Shown here: piece after piece, positions 45,094 to 55,050 of the stretch | How positions within the stretch are numbered: the first letter of the stretch is position 1 | How the letters are laid out: the number at the start of each line of letters is the position of its first letter | From: Brevibacterium mcbrellneri ATCC 49030 | Lineage (GTDB): Bacteria > Actinomycetota > Actinomycetes > Actinomycetales > Brevibacteriaceae | Assembly: GCF_000178455.1 (NCBI RefSeq) | Contig: NZ_ADNU01000032.1 | Location: forward strand, 1 to 64,000 | Direction of reading: 5' to 3' | DNA length: 64,000 nt | Program-made: the position numbers and the translations under genes | Notes under the pieces: model-generated | Seen by the model: only the letters and a program-made list of their open reading frames with translations | Databases searched by the model: none | Told to the model about the DNA's origin: nothing

Positions 45094-45694
45094 CCACCAA
45101 CACGCGGAAGCCCTTGGCAGAAGCCTCCCTGCGCACATCCCAAGCCCCAGGCAGGTTCTCACTCATCCATGTGGCAAGCGAATCAGCTCCCAGGTTCTTC
45201 GACACGACGAGCCACGCCTCACCGCCGGGAACCAGACGCGGAAGCCACGTCAAAAGAAGCTCGTGCAACACGTCTTTGCCCACGCGAATGGGCGGGTTCG
45301 ACCAGATCGCTGAAAACTGGACACTGTCCGGAATGTCCTGGGCAAGCACGGGAGTGACAGACGTCAGACCCGCAGCCTTGGCGTTCTCGCGGGTCAGAGA
45401 CAAGGAACGCTCGTTGACGTCCAAAGCCCACACACGCACCTCGGTGTCGTCATCACGCGCTTCGAGGCCAGCTTGCAGGCTGATGGGGCCCCAACCGCAC
45501 CCCAAATCCAAAATGTCTCCAGCCGGGGGAGCAGGCAGGTTCTTCAACAGCACTGTGGTGCCAGGATCCAGACGCGACGGAGAAAACACACCCGCGTCAG
45601 TGGTGACATCAACATCACGCCCGGCAAGACGCACCGTAATAGTGCGAGGCTTCGACACAGTGTGCGGTTGAGATGAGAAGTAGTGATCGTTCAC
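45065..45694 (-). CDS. class I SAM methyltransferase, RsmC/RlmG-like
   Basis: The 209-residue protein has the SAM-binding motif DILDLGCGWGPISLQAG (about residues 60-76), the NPPI tetrad (ENPPI-type WSNPPIRVG, about 132-140) of N2-guanine rRNA methyltransferases and a preceding GVFSPSRLDPGT segment. It therefore looks like a single-domain RsmC-family enzyme acting on rRNA. It starts at GTG 45694. Its 3' end overlaps the end of dapF by 29 nt, tail to tail, and its start is divergent from hflX. Confidence 0.85.
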   Translation of the reverse strand: MNDHYFSSQPHTVSKPRTITVRLAGRDVDVTTDAGVFSPSRLDPGTTVLLKNLPAPPAGDILDLGCGWGPISLQAGLEARDDDTEVRVWALDVNERSLSLTRENAKAAGLTSVTPVLAQDIPDSVQFSAIWSNPPIRVGKDVLHELLLTWLPRLVPGGEAWLVVSKNLGADSLATWMSENLPGAWDVRREASAKGFRVLVVRNLEVPEV

Positions 45695-45757
45695 CCCATC
45701 ATGCTAAAGCACCAGTGTGAAACAATAATGTTCCTAACTATCTACAGAAAGAGCTCA

Positions 45758-47233
45758 ATGCAATCAGATAAGCACCGCGAAATGATCGACAGGGTGCTGT
45801 CCCGAGCCTCCGACTCACTGACGGAAGACCACCTCGCAAGCGACGACTACAGTCAGCTTGACCTGATAGAACGTGAAGCACTACGGCGTGTCAGCGGGCT
45901 ATCGACCGAACTTGAAGACATCACGGAAGTCGAATACCGCCAGATTCGACTCGAAAACGTGGTGCTCGCAGGAGTCTATTCAGGTTCCAGCGAAGAAGCC
46001 GAAACCTCACTTCGCGAACTCGCAGCGCTCGCCGAAACCGCCGGTTCACGCGTACTCGACGGGGTCCTGCAACGACGCGACACCCCAGACCCATCCACGT
46101 ACTTAGGGCGTGGAAAAGCACAAGAACTGGCCGAGATCGTTGCCAGCGTGGGCGCCGACACCGTCATCACCGACACCGAACTCGCGCCTAGCCAACGCCG
46201 TGCGCTCGAAGACGTGGTTAAGGTCAAAGTCATTGACCGAGTCGCCCTGATCTTGGACATTTTTGCCCAACACGCCAAAAGCCGTGAAGGTAAAGCCCAA
46301 GTGGAGCTCGCGCAGCTGGAATACCTGCTTCCACGTTTGCGTGGTTGGGGTGAATCCATGTCCCGGCAGGCCGGTGGTCGTGTGGCCGGAGGTGCTGGAA
46401 TCGGATCGCGTGGGCCCGGTGAAACAAAAATTGAGCTCGACCGTCGGCGTATTCGCACCCGCATGGCTAAACTGCGCCGGGAGATCAAGGCGATGGCGCC
46501 AGCCCGCGAGACAAAACGGTCCAACCGCACGCGAAACAAGGTGCCCAGTGTCGCCATTGTGGGCTACACCAACGCTGGCAAGTCCTCACTACTCAACCGG
46601 CTCACTGACGCCGGGGTCATGGTGAAAAACGAACTGTTCGCCACCCTTGATCCCACAGTCCGTCAAGCACACACAGCCGACGGGCGCGTGTTCACCTACA
46701 CCGACACTGTGGGATTCGTGCGCAACCTGCCCCACCAGCTCGTTGAGGCATTCCGGTCCACGCTGGAAGAAGCCGCTGACGCCGACCTGCTGTTGCACAT
46801 TGTCGACGCCTCACACACGGACCCACTCGCACAGATTAAAGCGGTTCACGAAGTCCTTGACGAGGCTCAAACGATCGACATCCCTGAACTCATCGTTTTC
46901 AACAAAGCCGATATAGCAGACTCAGACACTTTGGCGCGCGTGCTCAACACCTACCCGAACGCTGTTGTCGTATCTGCGCACACGGGGCAGGGCATCGACG
47001 AACTTCGCGAACGCATCGATGACCTGTTGCCGCGCCCATCCCACCACATCACCGCGCTCGTCCCGTTCGACCGGGGTGATCTCATCGCACGCGCCCACGA
47101 CGAAGGCACAGTTGAGTCCGAAAAGTACACGGCTCAAGGCACGCTGCTTGTGGCCATGGTTGACCCTGACCTCCTGCACGAACTCGAACAGTTTCGCCAG
47201 CCAGACATGGTCGACCCGCAGACCTTTGGGTGA
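45758..47233 (+). CDS. hflX: ribosome-associated GTPase HflX
   Basis: HflX is a GTPase that splits stalled ribosomes. The product (491 residues) has the N-terminal HflX domain (DPSTYLGRGKAQELAEIV), the linker signature GGRVAGGAGIGSRGPGETKIE, and the G domain with IVGYTNAGKSSLLNRLT (G1), DTVGFVRNLPHQLVEAFRST (G3) and FNKAD (G4). ATG 45758 is preceded by AAAGAG. An open frame further upstream lacks conservation. It ends in a 4-nt GTGA overlap with the helicase gene. Confidence 0.94.
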   Translation: MQSDKHREMIDRVLSRASDSLTEDHLASDDYSQLDLIEREALRRVSGLSTELEDITEVEYRQIRLENVVLAGVYSGSSEEAETSLRELAALAETAGSRVLDGVLQRRDTPDPSTYLGRGKAQELAEIVASVGADTVITDTELAPSQRRALEDVVKVKVIDRVALILDIFAQHAKSREGKAQVELAQLEYLLPRLRGWGESMSRQAGGRVAGGAGIGSRGPGETKIELDRRRIRTRMAKLRREIKAMAPARETKRSNRTRNKVPSVAIVGYTNAGKSSLLNRLTDAGVMVKNELFATLDPTVRQAHTADGRVFTYTDTVGFVRNLPHQLVEAFRSTLEEAADADLLLHIVDASHTDPLAQIKAVHEVLDEAQTIDIPELIVFNKADIADSDTLARVLNTYPNAVVVSAHTGQGIDELRERIDDLLPRPSHHITALVPFDRGDLIARAHDEGTVESEKYTAQGTLLVAMVDPDLLHELEQFRQPDMVDPQTFG

Positions 47234-49317
47234 ACCACATGAGCACAGACGTAGAACAACTCCTCGAAGCAGCCGTTGACGCGTTAGGCGGAACCCACCG
47301 AGAAGGCCAATCCACCATGGCCCAAGCGGTGTCGAGCGCCTTAGACAACCAAACACACCTGCTGGTGCAAGCAGGCACCGGAACGGGTAAGTCCCTTGGC
47401 TACCTGGTGCCCAGTGTCGAATACGCACTGCGAACCGGCGACCGGGTCATCATTTCTACCGCAACACTTGCCCTGCAATCGCAGATCATCCAACGAGACC
47501 TACCCAGGCTTGCGAAAACTGTCGGGTCCGTCACCGGGCGGAAACCCACCTCGGCGGTTCTCAAAGGACGCCGCAACTACGTGTGCCTCCACAAGCTGGG
47601 AGGCGGGTACCCCGGCGATGAAGAGTCCGCCCTGTTTGACGTTGGCGCTGACATTGAAGGACGCCGAGGTGGCTCAATGACCGCGACCGAAGCCGAGATC
47701 GCGCGGATCAGGGAGTGGGCCGACGTGACCGCGACGGGGGACCGGGACGACTTGGTTCCTGGTGTTTCCGACCGCACGTGGTCGCTGGTTTCCGTGAACT
47801 CGTTCGACTGTTTGGGTTCCACATGTCCCATGTTTGAGGAGTGCTTTGCCGAACGTGCCAAGAACACGGCGGCGGATGCTGACATCGTGGTGACCAACCA
47901 CGCGCTCTTGGCTATTGAGGCACAAGGGGAGCAGACGGTGTTGCCGGAACATTCGGCGGTGGTCATTGATGAGGCGCACGAACTGCGCGACCGGGTGACA
48001 GGTGCTCTCACCGGGGCCGTTACGCACGCTCTGCTGAGTGCCGTTGCGTCGACAGTTAAGAAGCACACGGCCGCAACGGCGGACACCATTCAGGCACTCA
48101 CCAAGGCCAGCGACCAGTTTGCTGCGGCCTTGGAAGAACACGATCCTGGCCTGTTGCGCGTGTGGCCGGAAGACCTAGGTGATGCCCTGTCAGCGGTGCA
48201 TGACGCTCTGCGGGATTTGAGTTCGCAGGTTGGGCCAGCGTCCAAGGAATCTGAGCCCGACGCCGGTAGGCACATGGCACGCGCACGCCTTGACGAAGCT
48301 TTTGAGCTGGTTGAACGGCTATTGGATCGAAACAGCAACGATGTTGCGTGGATATCGACGAACACGTTTAAAGAAACCACCACAATATCGCTCATGGTGG
48401 CGCCGTTGAGCGTCGCAGGGACGTTGCGGAACGGGCTCTTCGCTGAGTCCACAGTGGTGGCGACATCCGCGACGCTGGCGTTGGGTGGAAAGTTTGAGCC
48501 GGTTGCGGCTGCTCTGGGTTTGGCGGGTGAAGAAGCCCCGCGGTATGACGCGATCGACGTGGGTAGCCCGTTTGACTACCAGAAACAGGGGATCCTGTAC
48601 GTGGCCGGACATTTGCCCAAACCTGGCAGGTCTGGGGTCAACGTTCAGGTTTTGGATGAAATCGTGGAGCTGATTGAAGCGTCCCGAGGTGGTGCCCTGG
48701 GACTGTTTTCTTCGCGCCGTGCCGCTGAAGAGGCGGCACAGTACGTGCGGGAGCGCACGCGCTACCAGGTGTACTTGCAGGGTGAAGACACGCTTTCGGT
48801 GCTGGTGAGGGACTTCGCGGCCGATGATTCGGCTGTTCTTTTTGGCACCATGTCGCTGTGGCAGGGTGTGGACGTTCCGGGGCTAACAAACAGGTTGGTG
48901 CTGATTGACCGGATACCGTTTCCACGCCCTGACGATCCCTTATCGCAGGCACGCACGCAGGCAGCCGCGGCCCGAGGTGCGAATGGGTTCATGGCCGTGT
49001 CGGCAACGCATGCTGCGTTGCGTTTGGCTCAGGGGGCTGGGAGGCTGATTCGCACGTCACAGGACCGCGGCGTTGTTGCGTTGCTCGATTCACGTGCGCG
49101 TACTGCCGGCTATTCGACGTTCCTGCTCGATTCGCTTCCGCCACTGTGGCGGACCACTCATTCTGGTGTGGTGAAACAGGCGCTGGAGCGTTTGGCAACG
49201 GGCGTTGTGGCAACTGGCACTGCAGAAACCGCGACGGGGGAAGCAGGCGCTCAGGGCGCCGACGCCGCGGCTGGGAAGATCAGTGAGGACTCTACACGCG
49301 ACGAATCACGGCAGTGA
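47230..49317 (+). CDS. DinG/XPD-type ATP-dependent DNA helicase
   Basis: The 695-residue superfamily-2 helicase has Walker [14 protein letters not shown] (about residues 50-62), the DEAH box [10 protein letters not shown], a set of cysteines suited to an iron-sulfur cluster (VCLHKL, then [12 protein letters not shown]) and the C-terminal motifs [15 protein letters not shown] and [20 protein letters not shown] (motif VI). The start is GTG 47230 overlapping the hflX stop (GTGA), or ATG 47239 three codons later. Its 3' end overlaps lexA tail to tail by 26 nt. Three CCGAGGTGG copies fall in this gene (47546, 47664, 48684). Confidence 0.9.
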   Translation: MNHMSTDVEQLLEAAVDALGGTHREGQSTMAQAVSSALDNQTHLLVQAGTGTGKSLGYLVPSVEYALRTGDRVIISTATLALQSQIIQRDLPRLAKTVGSVTGRKPTSAVLKGRRNYVCLHKLGGGYPGDEESALFDVGADIEGRRGGSMTATEAEIARIREWADVTATGDRDDLVPGVSDRTWSLVSVNSFDCLGSTCPMFEECFAERAKNTAADADIVVTNHALLAIEAQGEQTVLPEHSAVVIDEAHELRDRVTGALTGAVTHALLSAVASTVKKHTAATADTIQALTKASDQFAAALEEHDPGLLRVWPEDLGDALSAVHDALRDLSSQVGPASKESEPDAGRHMARARLDEAFELVERLLDRNSNDVAWISTNTFKETTTISLMVAPLSVAGTLRNGLFAESTVVATSATLALGGKFEPVAAALGLAGEEAPRYDAIDVGSPFDYQKQGILYVAGHLPKPGRSGVNVQVLDEIVELIEASRGGALGLFSSRRAAEEAAQYVRERTRYQVYLQGEDTLSVLVRDFAADDSAVLFGTMSLWQGVDVPGLTNRLVLIDRIPFPRPDDPLSQARTQAAAARGANGFMAVSATHAALRLAQGAGRLIRTSQDRGVVALLDSRARTAGYSTFLLDSLPPLWRTTHSGVVKQALERLATGVVATGTAETATGEAGAQGADAAAGKISEDSTRDESRQ

Positions 49318-50044
49318 CGAGACCCATGATGAGCGCGTGATCGCCGTCGATGGGTTCGTAATCCTTGTTTTGTGGCAGTAGCCACTGTTTGCCACCTTCA
49401 CGCTTGAGCGTTTTCACGGTGGCTTCGTTGTCAAGAAGAGCAGCCACGATTTCGCCGTTGTTGGCCGTGGACTGCTTGCGCACCACTACCCAGTCGCCGT
49501 CACAAATGGCGGCGTCGATCATGGAGTCGCCCACAACCTGTACAAGGAACATTTCGCCTGAACCCACAACCTGGCGGGGGAGTGCGAAGACGTCTTCGAC
49601 ATGTTGTTCGGCGGTGATGGGGCCACCGGCGGCAATACGCCCAACGACCGGAACCAACGCAGTGTTTGCGGAGGTTTCTGGTGTCATCTTGTCGTTGTAC
49701 TCGATTTCGTTAGGGTTAACGACTTCAAGTGCCCGAGGTCGTTTAGGGTCACGGCGAACGTATCCCAGGCGTTCGAGCTGGTTCAGCTGGTGTGCCACGG
49801 ACGACAGTGATGCGAGCCCGGCTGCCTGGCCGATCTCACGCATGCTCGGAGGGTAGCCGTTTGTGTAAACAGCGTGTTCAATGCATTCGAGGACTTGGCG
49901 TTGACGTGGGGTGAGTCGCCTGTCGGTTCGTGAAACCGAGTCTTCTGGTAGTGAACGCGAGTGCATCGATTCTTGTTCTTGGATGTCTGCAATGACGCTT
50001 TCGTTGCGAGGGCGTCCCCGGCCTCGCTTTGCCTTCTCTGCCAC
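49292..50044 (-). CDS. lexA: SOS repressor LexA
   Basis: LexA represses the SOS regulon until RecA filaments stimulate its self-cleavage. The product (250 residues) has the DNA-binding winged helix ([38 protein letters not shown]), the cleavage site region [10 protein letters not shown] (Ala-Gly) and the catalytic Ser and Lys in [11 protein letters not shown] and [13 protein letters not shown] 50044 is chosen because GGGAGGAAAA precedes it; the open frame extends 44 codons further without support. Two SOS boxes lie upstream. Confidence 0.96.
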   Translation of the reverse strand: MAEKAKRGRGRPRNESVIADIQEQESMHSRSLPEDSVSRTDRRLTPRQRQVLECIEHAVYTNGYPPSMREIGQAAGLASLSSVAHQLNQLERLGYVRRDPKRPRALEVVNPNEIEYNDKMTPETSANTALVPVVGRIAAGGPITAEQHVEDVFALPRQVVGSGEMFLVQVVGDSMIDAAICDGDWVVVRKQSTANNGEIVAALLDNEATVKTLKREGGKQWLLPQNKDYEPIDGDHALIMGLVTAVIRRV

Positions 50045-50191
50045 TTTTCCTCCCAATGTGTGACTGTTTGGCCTTCTGACCTGGTCAAACGTCTGATCTA
50101 AAAACTGTGTCAGACCCTCCTGCGAGAGTCGGACATGCAAGTAAATGAGATCGCGTTCGAATCTATTTTCACACATTTGTTCGAGAAATAG

Positions 50192-50252
50192 TAGACATCT
50201 GTTCGAATGTCATGTTCAATAGAACATAGATTCGATAGAACGCCAGTTCGAA
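50192..50252. promoter_or_regulatory. two SOS boxes between lexA and the LysM gene
   Basis: TAGACATCTGTTCGAA (50192-50207) and AGAACGCCAGTTCGAA (50237-50252) fit GAAC-N4-GTTC with one and no core mismatches respectively. The second is 12 nt before the LysM start and its GGAGG. Between them GTTC-N4-GAAC (about 50214-50225) forms a further palindrome of the same half-sites. Both divergent genes should be LexA-controlled. Confidence 0.75.
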
Positions 50253-50264
50253 TGGAGGATTGAC

Positions 50265-50558
50265 ATGATGCGAGTAGCTCGCATATACGCATTTCGCCGG
50301 CTCGTGGTTGTGGCTGCTTTAGTTGTTGCAGCTTTCGCAATCACCTTGGCAGTGTTGCCGGCGCAGGCTTCTGAAAATGAGAACGCGGCACCCACGGTGA
50401 CCGTGACGGTGAAAGCAGACCAGTCGCTGTGGACGATTGCTCGGGAACACGGTGGTGGCGAGCCTACCGACAAAGTGGTCAAGCAGATTCAAGCGATTAA
50501 CGGACTCGAAGGTTCGCTAGTTCGACCCGGCCAAAAGCTCGAAGTTCCATCACGTTAA
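50265..50558 (+). CDS. SOS-controlled LysM protein, YneA/ChiZ-like
   Basis: The 97-residue protein has a short basic N-terminus, one membrane helix (about residues 12-34), a linker and a C-terminal LysM domain (VKADQSLWTIAREHGG ... INGLEGSLVRPGQKLEVP). A small LysM protein divergent from lexA and behind SOS boxes is the arrangement of Bacillus YneA and mycobacterial ChiZ, which delay division during DNA damage. That function is inferred from context. GGAGG precedes the ATG; a second ATG is adjacent. Confidence 0.82.
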   Translation: MMRVARIYAFRRLVVVAALVVAAFAITLAVLPAQASENENAAPTVTVTVKADQSLWTIAREHGGGEPTDKVVKQIQAINGLEGSLVRPGQKLEVPSR

Positions 50559-50567
50559 ACTCAAGGC

Positions 50568-51698
50568 GTGGTTGAAAATCTCCCGGTTCGAAGCGATTTG
50601 CGCGGCGCAAAGCCTTATGGTGCGCCGGTGCACGACGTGCCCGTGCGTCTCAACGTCAACGAGAACTCATATGACGTTCCCCCTGCTGTTGTTGAGGCGT
50701 TGCAAAAGAACATTGGAGAACAGCTTCAACATCTCAATCGCTACCCTGATCGTGAGTTCACGCGACTACGCGAGCTACTGTCGCAGTACCTGTCGACAGT
50801 GCTGCAAAAGCAGGGCAACGGTGCCCTCACACAGATTCCGCCCGAATGGATCTGGGCGGCAAATGGCTCAAATGAAGTGCTGTCACACATTGTTCAAGCG
50901 TTTGGCGGACCAGGGCGTACCGGCCTTGGATTTGAGCCCAGTTACTCAATGCACCCTCTCATCACAACCTCAACGGGCGCCACATGGATCAAGGCTTCAC
51001 GTAACGCAGACTTCACGCTTGACGTAGACACCGCAGTCCGTGAAGTACGCGAGCACAAACCAGATGTCACGTTTATCTGCACCCCCAACAACCCTACCGG
51101 GTGTTCGACACCGCTTGAGGTGGTAGAAGCGGTGTTGCAGGAAACGGAAGGAATCGTCATCGTCGACGAAGCCTACGCAGAGTTCGCGCGGCCTGGATTC
51201 CAAACTGCCCTAGACCGTCTTCCAGACAATCCTCGGCTGGTCGTCTCACGCACCATGAGTAAAGCGTTCGCATTTGCCGGTGCGCGAGTCGGATACGCCG
51301 TGGCACACCCAGATTTCATTGATGTTCTACGCTTGGTGCGCTTGCCGTATCACCTATCGAGTCTGACTCAGGCGGCAGCGTGCGCAGCGCTTGAACACAC
51401 GCCAGCGCTTCTAGCCAACGTGGAACGCCTGATCGAATCCCGCAACGCCATGAGCCAAGCGTTGACTGGCCTGGGGTACTCGGTCGTGCCAAGTGACTCC
51501 AACTTCCTGATGTTCGGAAACATCACAGACCCGCAGGCCATGTTCGAAGAGCTCCTCGCACACGGCGTCCTGGTGCGGAACAACGGTATCCCCGGACACT
51601 TGCGCGTTAACGCAGGAACTGACTTCGAAACCACGGAATTTATCCGCGCGATCACAGAAGTGACTCGCACCCACCCTCACCTCCAAGGACAGGCATGA
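50568..51698 (+). CDS. hisC: histidinol-phosphate aminotransferase
   Basis: HisC is a PLP enzyme converting imidazole-acetol phosphate to histidinol phosphate. The 376-residue product has [17 protein letters not shown] near the N-terminus, [26 protein letters not shown] and the PLP-lysine motif [17 protein letters not shown]. It starts at GTG 50568, 9 nt after the LysM gene. It heads a run of genes joined by 4-nt overlaps. hisD, normally upstream, is not in this window next to it. Confidence 0.94.
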   Translation: MVENLPVRSDLRGAKPYGAPVHDVPVRLNVNENSYDVPPAVVEALQKNIGEQLQHLNRYPDREFTRLRELLSQYLSTVLQKQGNGALTQIPPEWIWAANGSNEVLSHIVQAFGGPGRTGLGFEPSYSMHPLITTSTGATWIKASRNADFTLDVDTAVREVREHKPDVTFICTPNNPTGCSTPLEVVEAVLQETEGIVIVDEAYAEFARPGFQTALDRLPDNPRLVVSRTMSKAFAFAGARVGYAVAHPDFIDVLRLVRLPYHLSSLTQAAACAALEHTPALLANVERLIESRNAMSQALTGLGYSVVPSDSNFLMFGNITDPQAMFEELLAHGVLVRNNGIPGHLRVNAGTDFETTEFIRAITEVTRTHPHLQGQA

Positions 51699-52294
51699 CC
51701 CGCACAGCAACGGTTACTCGAACCACCTCGGAATCTGACGTTACCGTCACGCTCAACCTCGACGGCGCGGGAACCTCAACAGTCTCCACAGGCGTTCCTT
51801 TCTTCGACCACATGCTCACGGCACTGTCTAAACACTCGTGCATCGACATGGACATCAACGCATCCGGTGACACCCACATCGATGTACACCACACTGTGGA
51901 GGACACCTCGATCGTGATAGGTCAAGCGCTCAAGGAAGCGCTGGGCACCAAGGCTGGAATCCGCAGGTACGGGCACGCATATGTCCCACTCGATGAAAGC
52001 TTGGCCCGGGCAGTGGTCGATATTTCAGGGCGACCGTACTTCGTCCACTCGGGTGAACCCGAAGGCCAGCAGTATCACTTGATTGGCGGGCACTTCACTG
52101 GGTCAATGGTGGGGCACGCGTTAGAATCGCTGAGTGTTTCGGCGGGACTGACAACCCACGTCACCTTGCTAGCGGGACGCGACCCGCACCACATTGCCGA
52201 AGCGCAGTTCAAAGCTTTCGCGCGAGCACTGCGCACAGCAGTTGAACCTGACCCGCGCACCGACGCCATTCCGTCCACAAAAGGAGCCCTGTGA
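51695..52294 (+). CDS. hisB: imidazoleglycerol-phosphate dehydratase
   Basis: HisB dehydrates imidazole glycerol phosphate. The 199-residue product has the two manganese-binding motifs [11 protein letters not shown] and a later [18 protein letters not shown], and [15 protein letters not shown] near the N-terminus. The length matches the monofunctional enzyme. The ATG overlaps the hisC stop by ATGA. A CCACCTCGG copy lies at 51723-51731. Confidence 0.96.
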   Translation: MTRTATVTRTTSESDVTVTLNLDGAGTSTVSTGVPFFDHMLTALSKHSCIDMDINASGDTHIDVHHTVEDTSIVIGQALKEALGTKAGIRRYGHAYVPLDESLARAVVDISGRPYFVHSGEPEGQQYHLIGGHFTGSMVGHALESLSVSAGLTTHVTLLAGRDPHHIAEAQFKAFARALRTAVEPDPRTDAIPSTKGAL

Positions 52295-52887
52295 GCCGAA
52301 CTGTCATCGTCACCCCGTTTGGATTGCCCAAACAGCTTGCCGCTGCGTGCAAGCTCAACAACATCGACGGGTACGTCGTCCCAGTGGGCGATTTTTCCGC
52401 AGTTGTACAGCAGTCATCCTCGACCGAGGAAGGAAACCGGGCGGCCTCGGCGATTTCCAAACTGGCCGGCAAACACGAAGTCCTGTTGCTCACCCGCGCC
52501 GATGAGCATATCGACGCCGGGCACTACCGCAACGGGAAACGGGAAGCCGATGTTCCAGCCGGACTGGCGCTGAACAACCTTCCAGAAATCGTCGAAAAGG
52601 TGCTACTCGAATCGGTCGAACCTGAAAACGCTGAGGGCGCTATTAACGTCACGGCGATGAGCAGGTACGAAGCATCGGCAGCCACCATGACGCCGGAACG
52701 CGCAGCCCTTGCGCGTACCGCGTTGCTGTGGATGGTCGTGGCGCTCGTCGGTTTCATCGGAATCGTGCTCGGTGCACTCGTGGCGCTCAACATCAACCCA
52801 ATCGCATGGGCCGGTGTCGTAGTCGCCTCGTTGATCTTTGGGTTCTCGCTCTACCGCATCAATGCACTGCTAGCGAGACGCTCATGA
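52291..52887 (+). CDS. unknown membrane protein within the his operon
   Basis: The 198-residue protein starts at GTG (GTGA overlap with hisB) and has a soluble N-terminal part of about 145 residues with no motif I recognise, followed by two membrane helices (about 147-170 and 174-192). Similar small membrane proteins occur between hisB and hisH in some actinobacteria. Its tight embedding, with 4-nt overlaps on both sides, means that it is made with the histidine enzymes, but nothing shows that it acts in the pathway. Confidence 0.72.
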   Translation: MSRTVIVTPFGLPKQLAAACKLNNIDGYVVPVGDFSAVVQQSSSTEEGNRAASAISKLAGKHEVLLLTRADEHIDAGHYRNGKREADVPAGLALNNLPEIVEKVLLESVEPENAEGAINVTAMSRYEASAATMTPERAALARTALLWMVVALVGFIGIVLGALVALNINPIAWAGVVVASLIFGFSLYRINALLARRS

Positions 52888-53507
52888 CACAGGTGGTGGT
52901 GCTGGACTACGGATCGGGAAACGTCCGCTCCGCAGTTCGCGCGCTCGAATCGGCAGGTGCACACGTCACGCTCACGAGTGGCCGTGACGCCGCACTGGAA
53001 GCAGAAGGCCTGGTGATCCCCGGGGTTGGAGCGTTCAACGCAGTCATGGAGGCTCTCGAACGTGTGGAAGGCCACGACATTGTGCGAACCCGCCACCAGC
53101 AGAACAAACCCACCCTGGGCATTTGCGTGGGCCAACAAATCCTCTTCCAATCCGGAACAGAGCACGGAATTACCACCTCGGGCGTGGCACTGTGGCCGGG
53201 CACGGTCACTCACCTCAACGCCCCAGTAGTCCCACATATGGGATGGAACACCGTCACCCCGGCGCCAGGGTCAGCAATGTTCGCAGGCGTCGAGAACGAA
53301 CACTTCTACTTCGTGCACTCATACGCGGCACACACGCCCGTGCCCGGAGCGCTCAACACCACAAGCACCCATGGCGAACAGTTCATCGCGGCTGTGGAAG
53401 ACGGACCCACCTGGGCAACCCAGTTTCACCCGGAAAAATCGGGTGACGCTGGACTCACCCTCTTAACTAACTGGCTGAAGCACGTTCGCAGCAAGGAGAA
53501 ACAATGA
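52884..53507 (+). CDS. hisH: imidazole glycerol phosphate synthase, glutaminase subunit
   Basis: HisH supplies ammonia to HisF. The 207-residue class I glutaminase has [25 protein letters not shown], the catalytic Cys in [13 protein letters not shown] (canonical GICLGMQ is slightly altered) and the His-Glu of [12 protein letters not shown]. The ATG overlaps the preceding stop by ATGA. hisF is not within this window immediately downstream. Confidence 0.94.
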   Translation: MTQVVVLDYGSGNVRSAVRALESAGAHVTLTSGRDAALEAEGLVIPGVGAFNAVMEALERVEGHDIVRTRHQQNKPTLGICVGQQILFQSGTEHGITTSGVALWPGTVTHLNAPVVPHMGWNTVTPAPGSAMFAGVENEHFYFVHSYAAHTPVPGALNTTSTHGEQFIAAVEDGPTWATQFHPEKSGDAGLTLLTNWLKHVRSKEKQ

Positions 53508-54247
53508 CCAACCTCGTAGACTCAGCGAAACTGACCCTACTGCCCGCCGTTGACGTATCCGACGGTCGCGCGGTTCGTCTGGTGCAAGGGGAAGCGGGCA
53601 CCGAAACCGAATACGGCTCGCCTATCGAAGTCGCGGGCACGTTTGAAGAACAAGGTGCCGAATGGATCCACTTGGTTGATCTTGATGCCGCGTTCGGGCG
53701 CGGATCCAACCAGAAGCTGCTCGAACAGGTGACAAAATCCCTGTCCATCAAGGTTGAGGTGTCAGGTGGAATTCGGGATACCGAAAGCCTCGAACGGGCG
53801 CTTGACACGGGTGCAGAACGCGTCAACATTGGCACTGCCGCGCTTGAGAACCCGGAATGGACCGCACAGGTGATCAACGATTACGGGGACAAGGTCGCGG
53901 TTGGCCTGGACGTGCGTGGAACAACCTTGGCTGCTCGCGGGTGGACCCGTGACGGTGGCGATCTGTGGGAAGTGTTGGCAACCCTCGAGGAAGCAGGGTG
54001 TTCACGGTATGTGGTCACTGACGTCACCAAGGACGGTACCCTGCGCGGCCCTAACACGGAACTGCTCAGACAGATCGCGGAAAGGACCCAGAAGCCGCTC
54101 GTGGCGTCAGGCGGAATTTCGTCGCTGGACGATATTGCGGCACTGCGTGAGCTGGTGCCGGTGGGAGTCGACTCGGCGATCGTTGGAAAGGCACTGTACG
54201 CCGGAAAGTTCACGCTGCCGGAAGCTCTGGACGTCGCCAGCGAATGA
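53504..54247 (+). CDS. priA: bifunctional ProFAR/PRA isomerase PriA
   Basis: In actinobacteria the HisA position is filled by PriA, which isomerises both ProFAR (histidine) and PRA (tryptophan). The 247-residue TIM barrel has [21 protein letters not shown] with the first catalytic Asp, EVSGGIRD, and [14 protein letters not shown] with the second. No trpF is visible nearby, consistent with the dual role but not proof. It overlaps hisH and the next gene by ATGA. Confidence 0.92.
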   Translation: MTNLVDSAKLTLLPAVDVSDGRAVRLVQGEAGTETEYGSPIEVAGTFEEQGAEWIHLVDLDAAFGRGSNQKLLEQVTKSLSIKVEVSGGIRDTESLERALDTGAERVNIGTAALENPEWTAQVINDYGDKVAVGLDVRGTTLAARGWTRDGGDLWEVLATLEEAGCSRYVVTDVTKDGTLRGPNTELLRQIAERTQKPLVASGGISSLDDIAALRELVPVGVDSAIVGKALYAGKFTLPEALDVASE

Positions 54248-55050
54248 GCCAGAAACACGAACGCGAGTCCGGAGGCATGGGCGAAACCCCCGCCAACACG
54301 GCTGACTCAGCGGGCACACCGTGGGCTGGACGCGACCTCAAACCCAACCCGTTTTCCGGTGACACGGGTGAAGCTGATCAGGAGCTTCTCGACGCTCTCG
54401 CTGCTGTTCATACGAACCCGTTTGAACCCGCGTTGCACCAGAAAGTCATTGGGGCGCTACGTGAAAAACGCGTGTACGCGCCGGTGCTACCCACTGCGGT
54501 TGAACACACCACTGACGAACGCGGGCTCGTTCATGACAACAAAAGTGAAATGGCTATGGTGCGTTTGGCTGCCGCTGACGGCCGTGAATGCACCCCAGCC
54601 TTCACCGATATCCCCGCGTTGACTGGGTGGCATGCTAAGGCACGCCCCGTGCCCACTCAAGCCGAACGCTTAGGGGCCGCCGCGGTTGAAGAAGGCGCAC
54701 AGCTCGTGGTTCTTGACCCTGGAAGCGACCGGGCGTTCCTGATCCGCCGGCCAGCTCTGTGGGCGTGGCTCCAGGGGAAAGATTGGATGCCAGCGTGGGC
54801 CAACCCGCAGGTGGTCAACGCGGTTGCGCATGTAGCTGGGCGCCACAGTTGGATTGAGTCAGTAGCCGTGGGTGTGGGCTCAGCGAACGTGTTGACCTCC
54901 GGTCCCGAGGTGTCCCTCACCGTCCGCGTGAATCGGGAGCCCCAGCCGCAGGAAGTTCAGGCGTTTAACGGGGAGCTGAGTCAAACCGAGCACGTTGTTG
55001 AGCTGGTTGACTCGCTCACCATGAGTTTTACTGACGCTCAGCGCGCGTAG
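54244..55050 (+). CDS. SseB family protein
   Basis: The 268-residue protein has a disordered N-terminus and an SseB-type domain (about residues 50-155: [13 protein letters not shown] ... [21 protein letters not shown], a [20 protein letters not shown] segment), then a C-terminal region with EVSLTVRVN. Such genes follow priA in many actinobacteria; function is unknown. It starts in an ATGA overlap with priA and its end overlaps the convergent catalase gene by 23 nt. Confidence 0.82.
   Translation: MSQKHERESGGMGETPANTADSAGTPWAGRDLKPNPFSGDTGEADQELLDALAAVHTNPFEPALHQKVIGALREKRVYAPVLPTAVEHTTDERGLVHDNKSEMAMVRLAAADGRECTPAFTDIPALTGWHAKARPVPTQAERLGAAAVEEGAQLVVLDPGSDRAFLIRRPALWAWLQGKDWMPAWANPQVVNAVAHVAGRHSWIESVAVGVGSANVLTSGPEVSLTVRVNREPQPQEVQAFNGELSQTEHVVELVDSLTMSFTDAQRA

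Noticed and set aside
50045-50176. Longer LexA starting at 50176
   Set aside because: The extension runs through the leader toward the SOS boxes, while GGGAGGAAAA marks GTG 50044.
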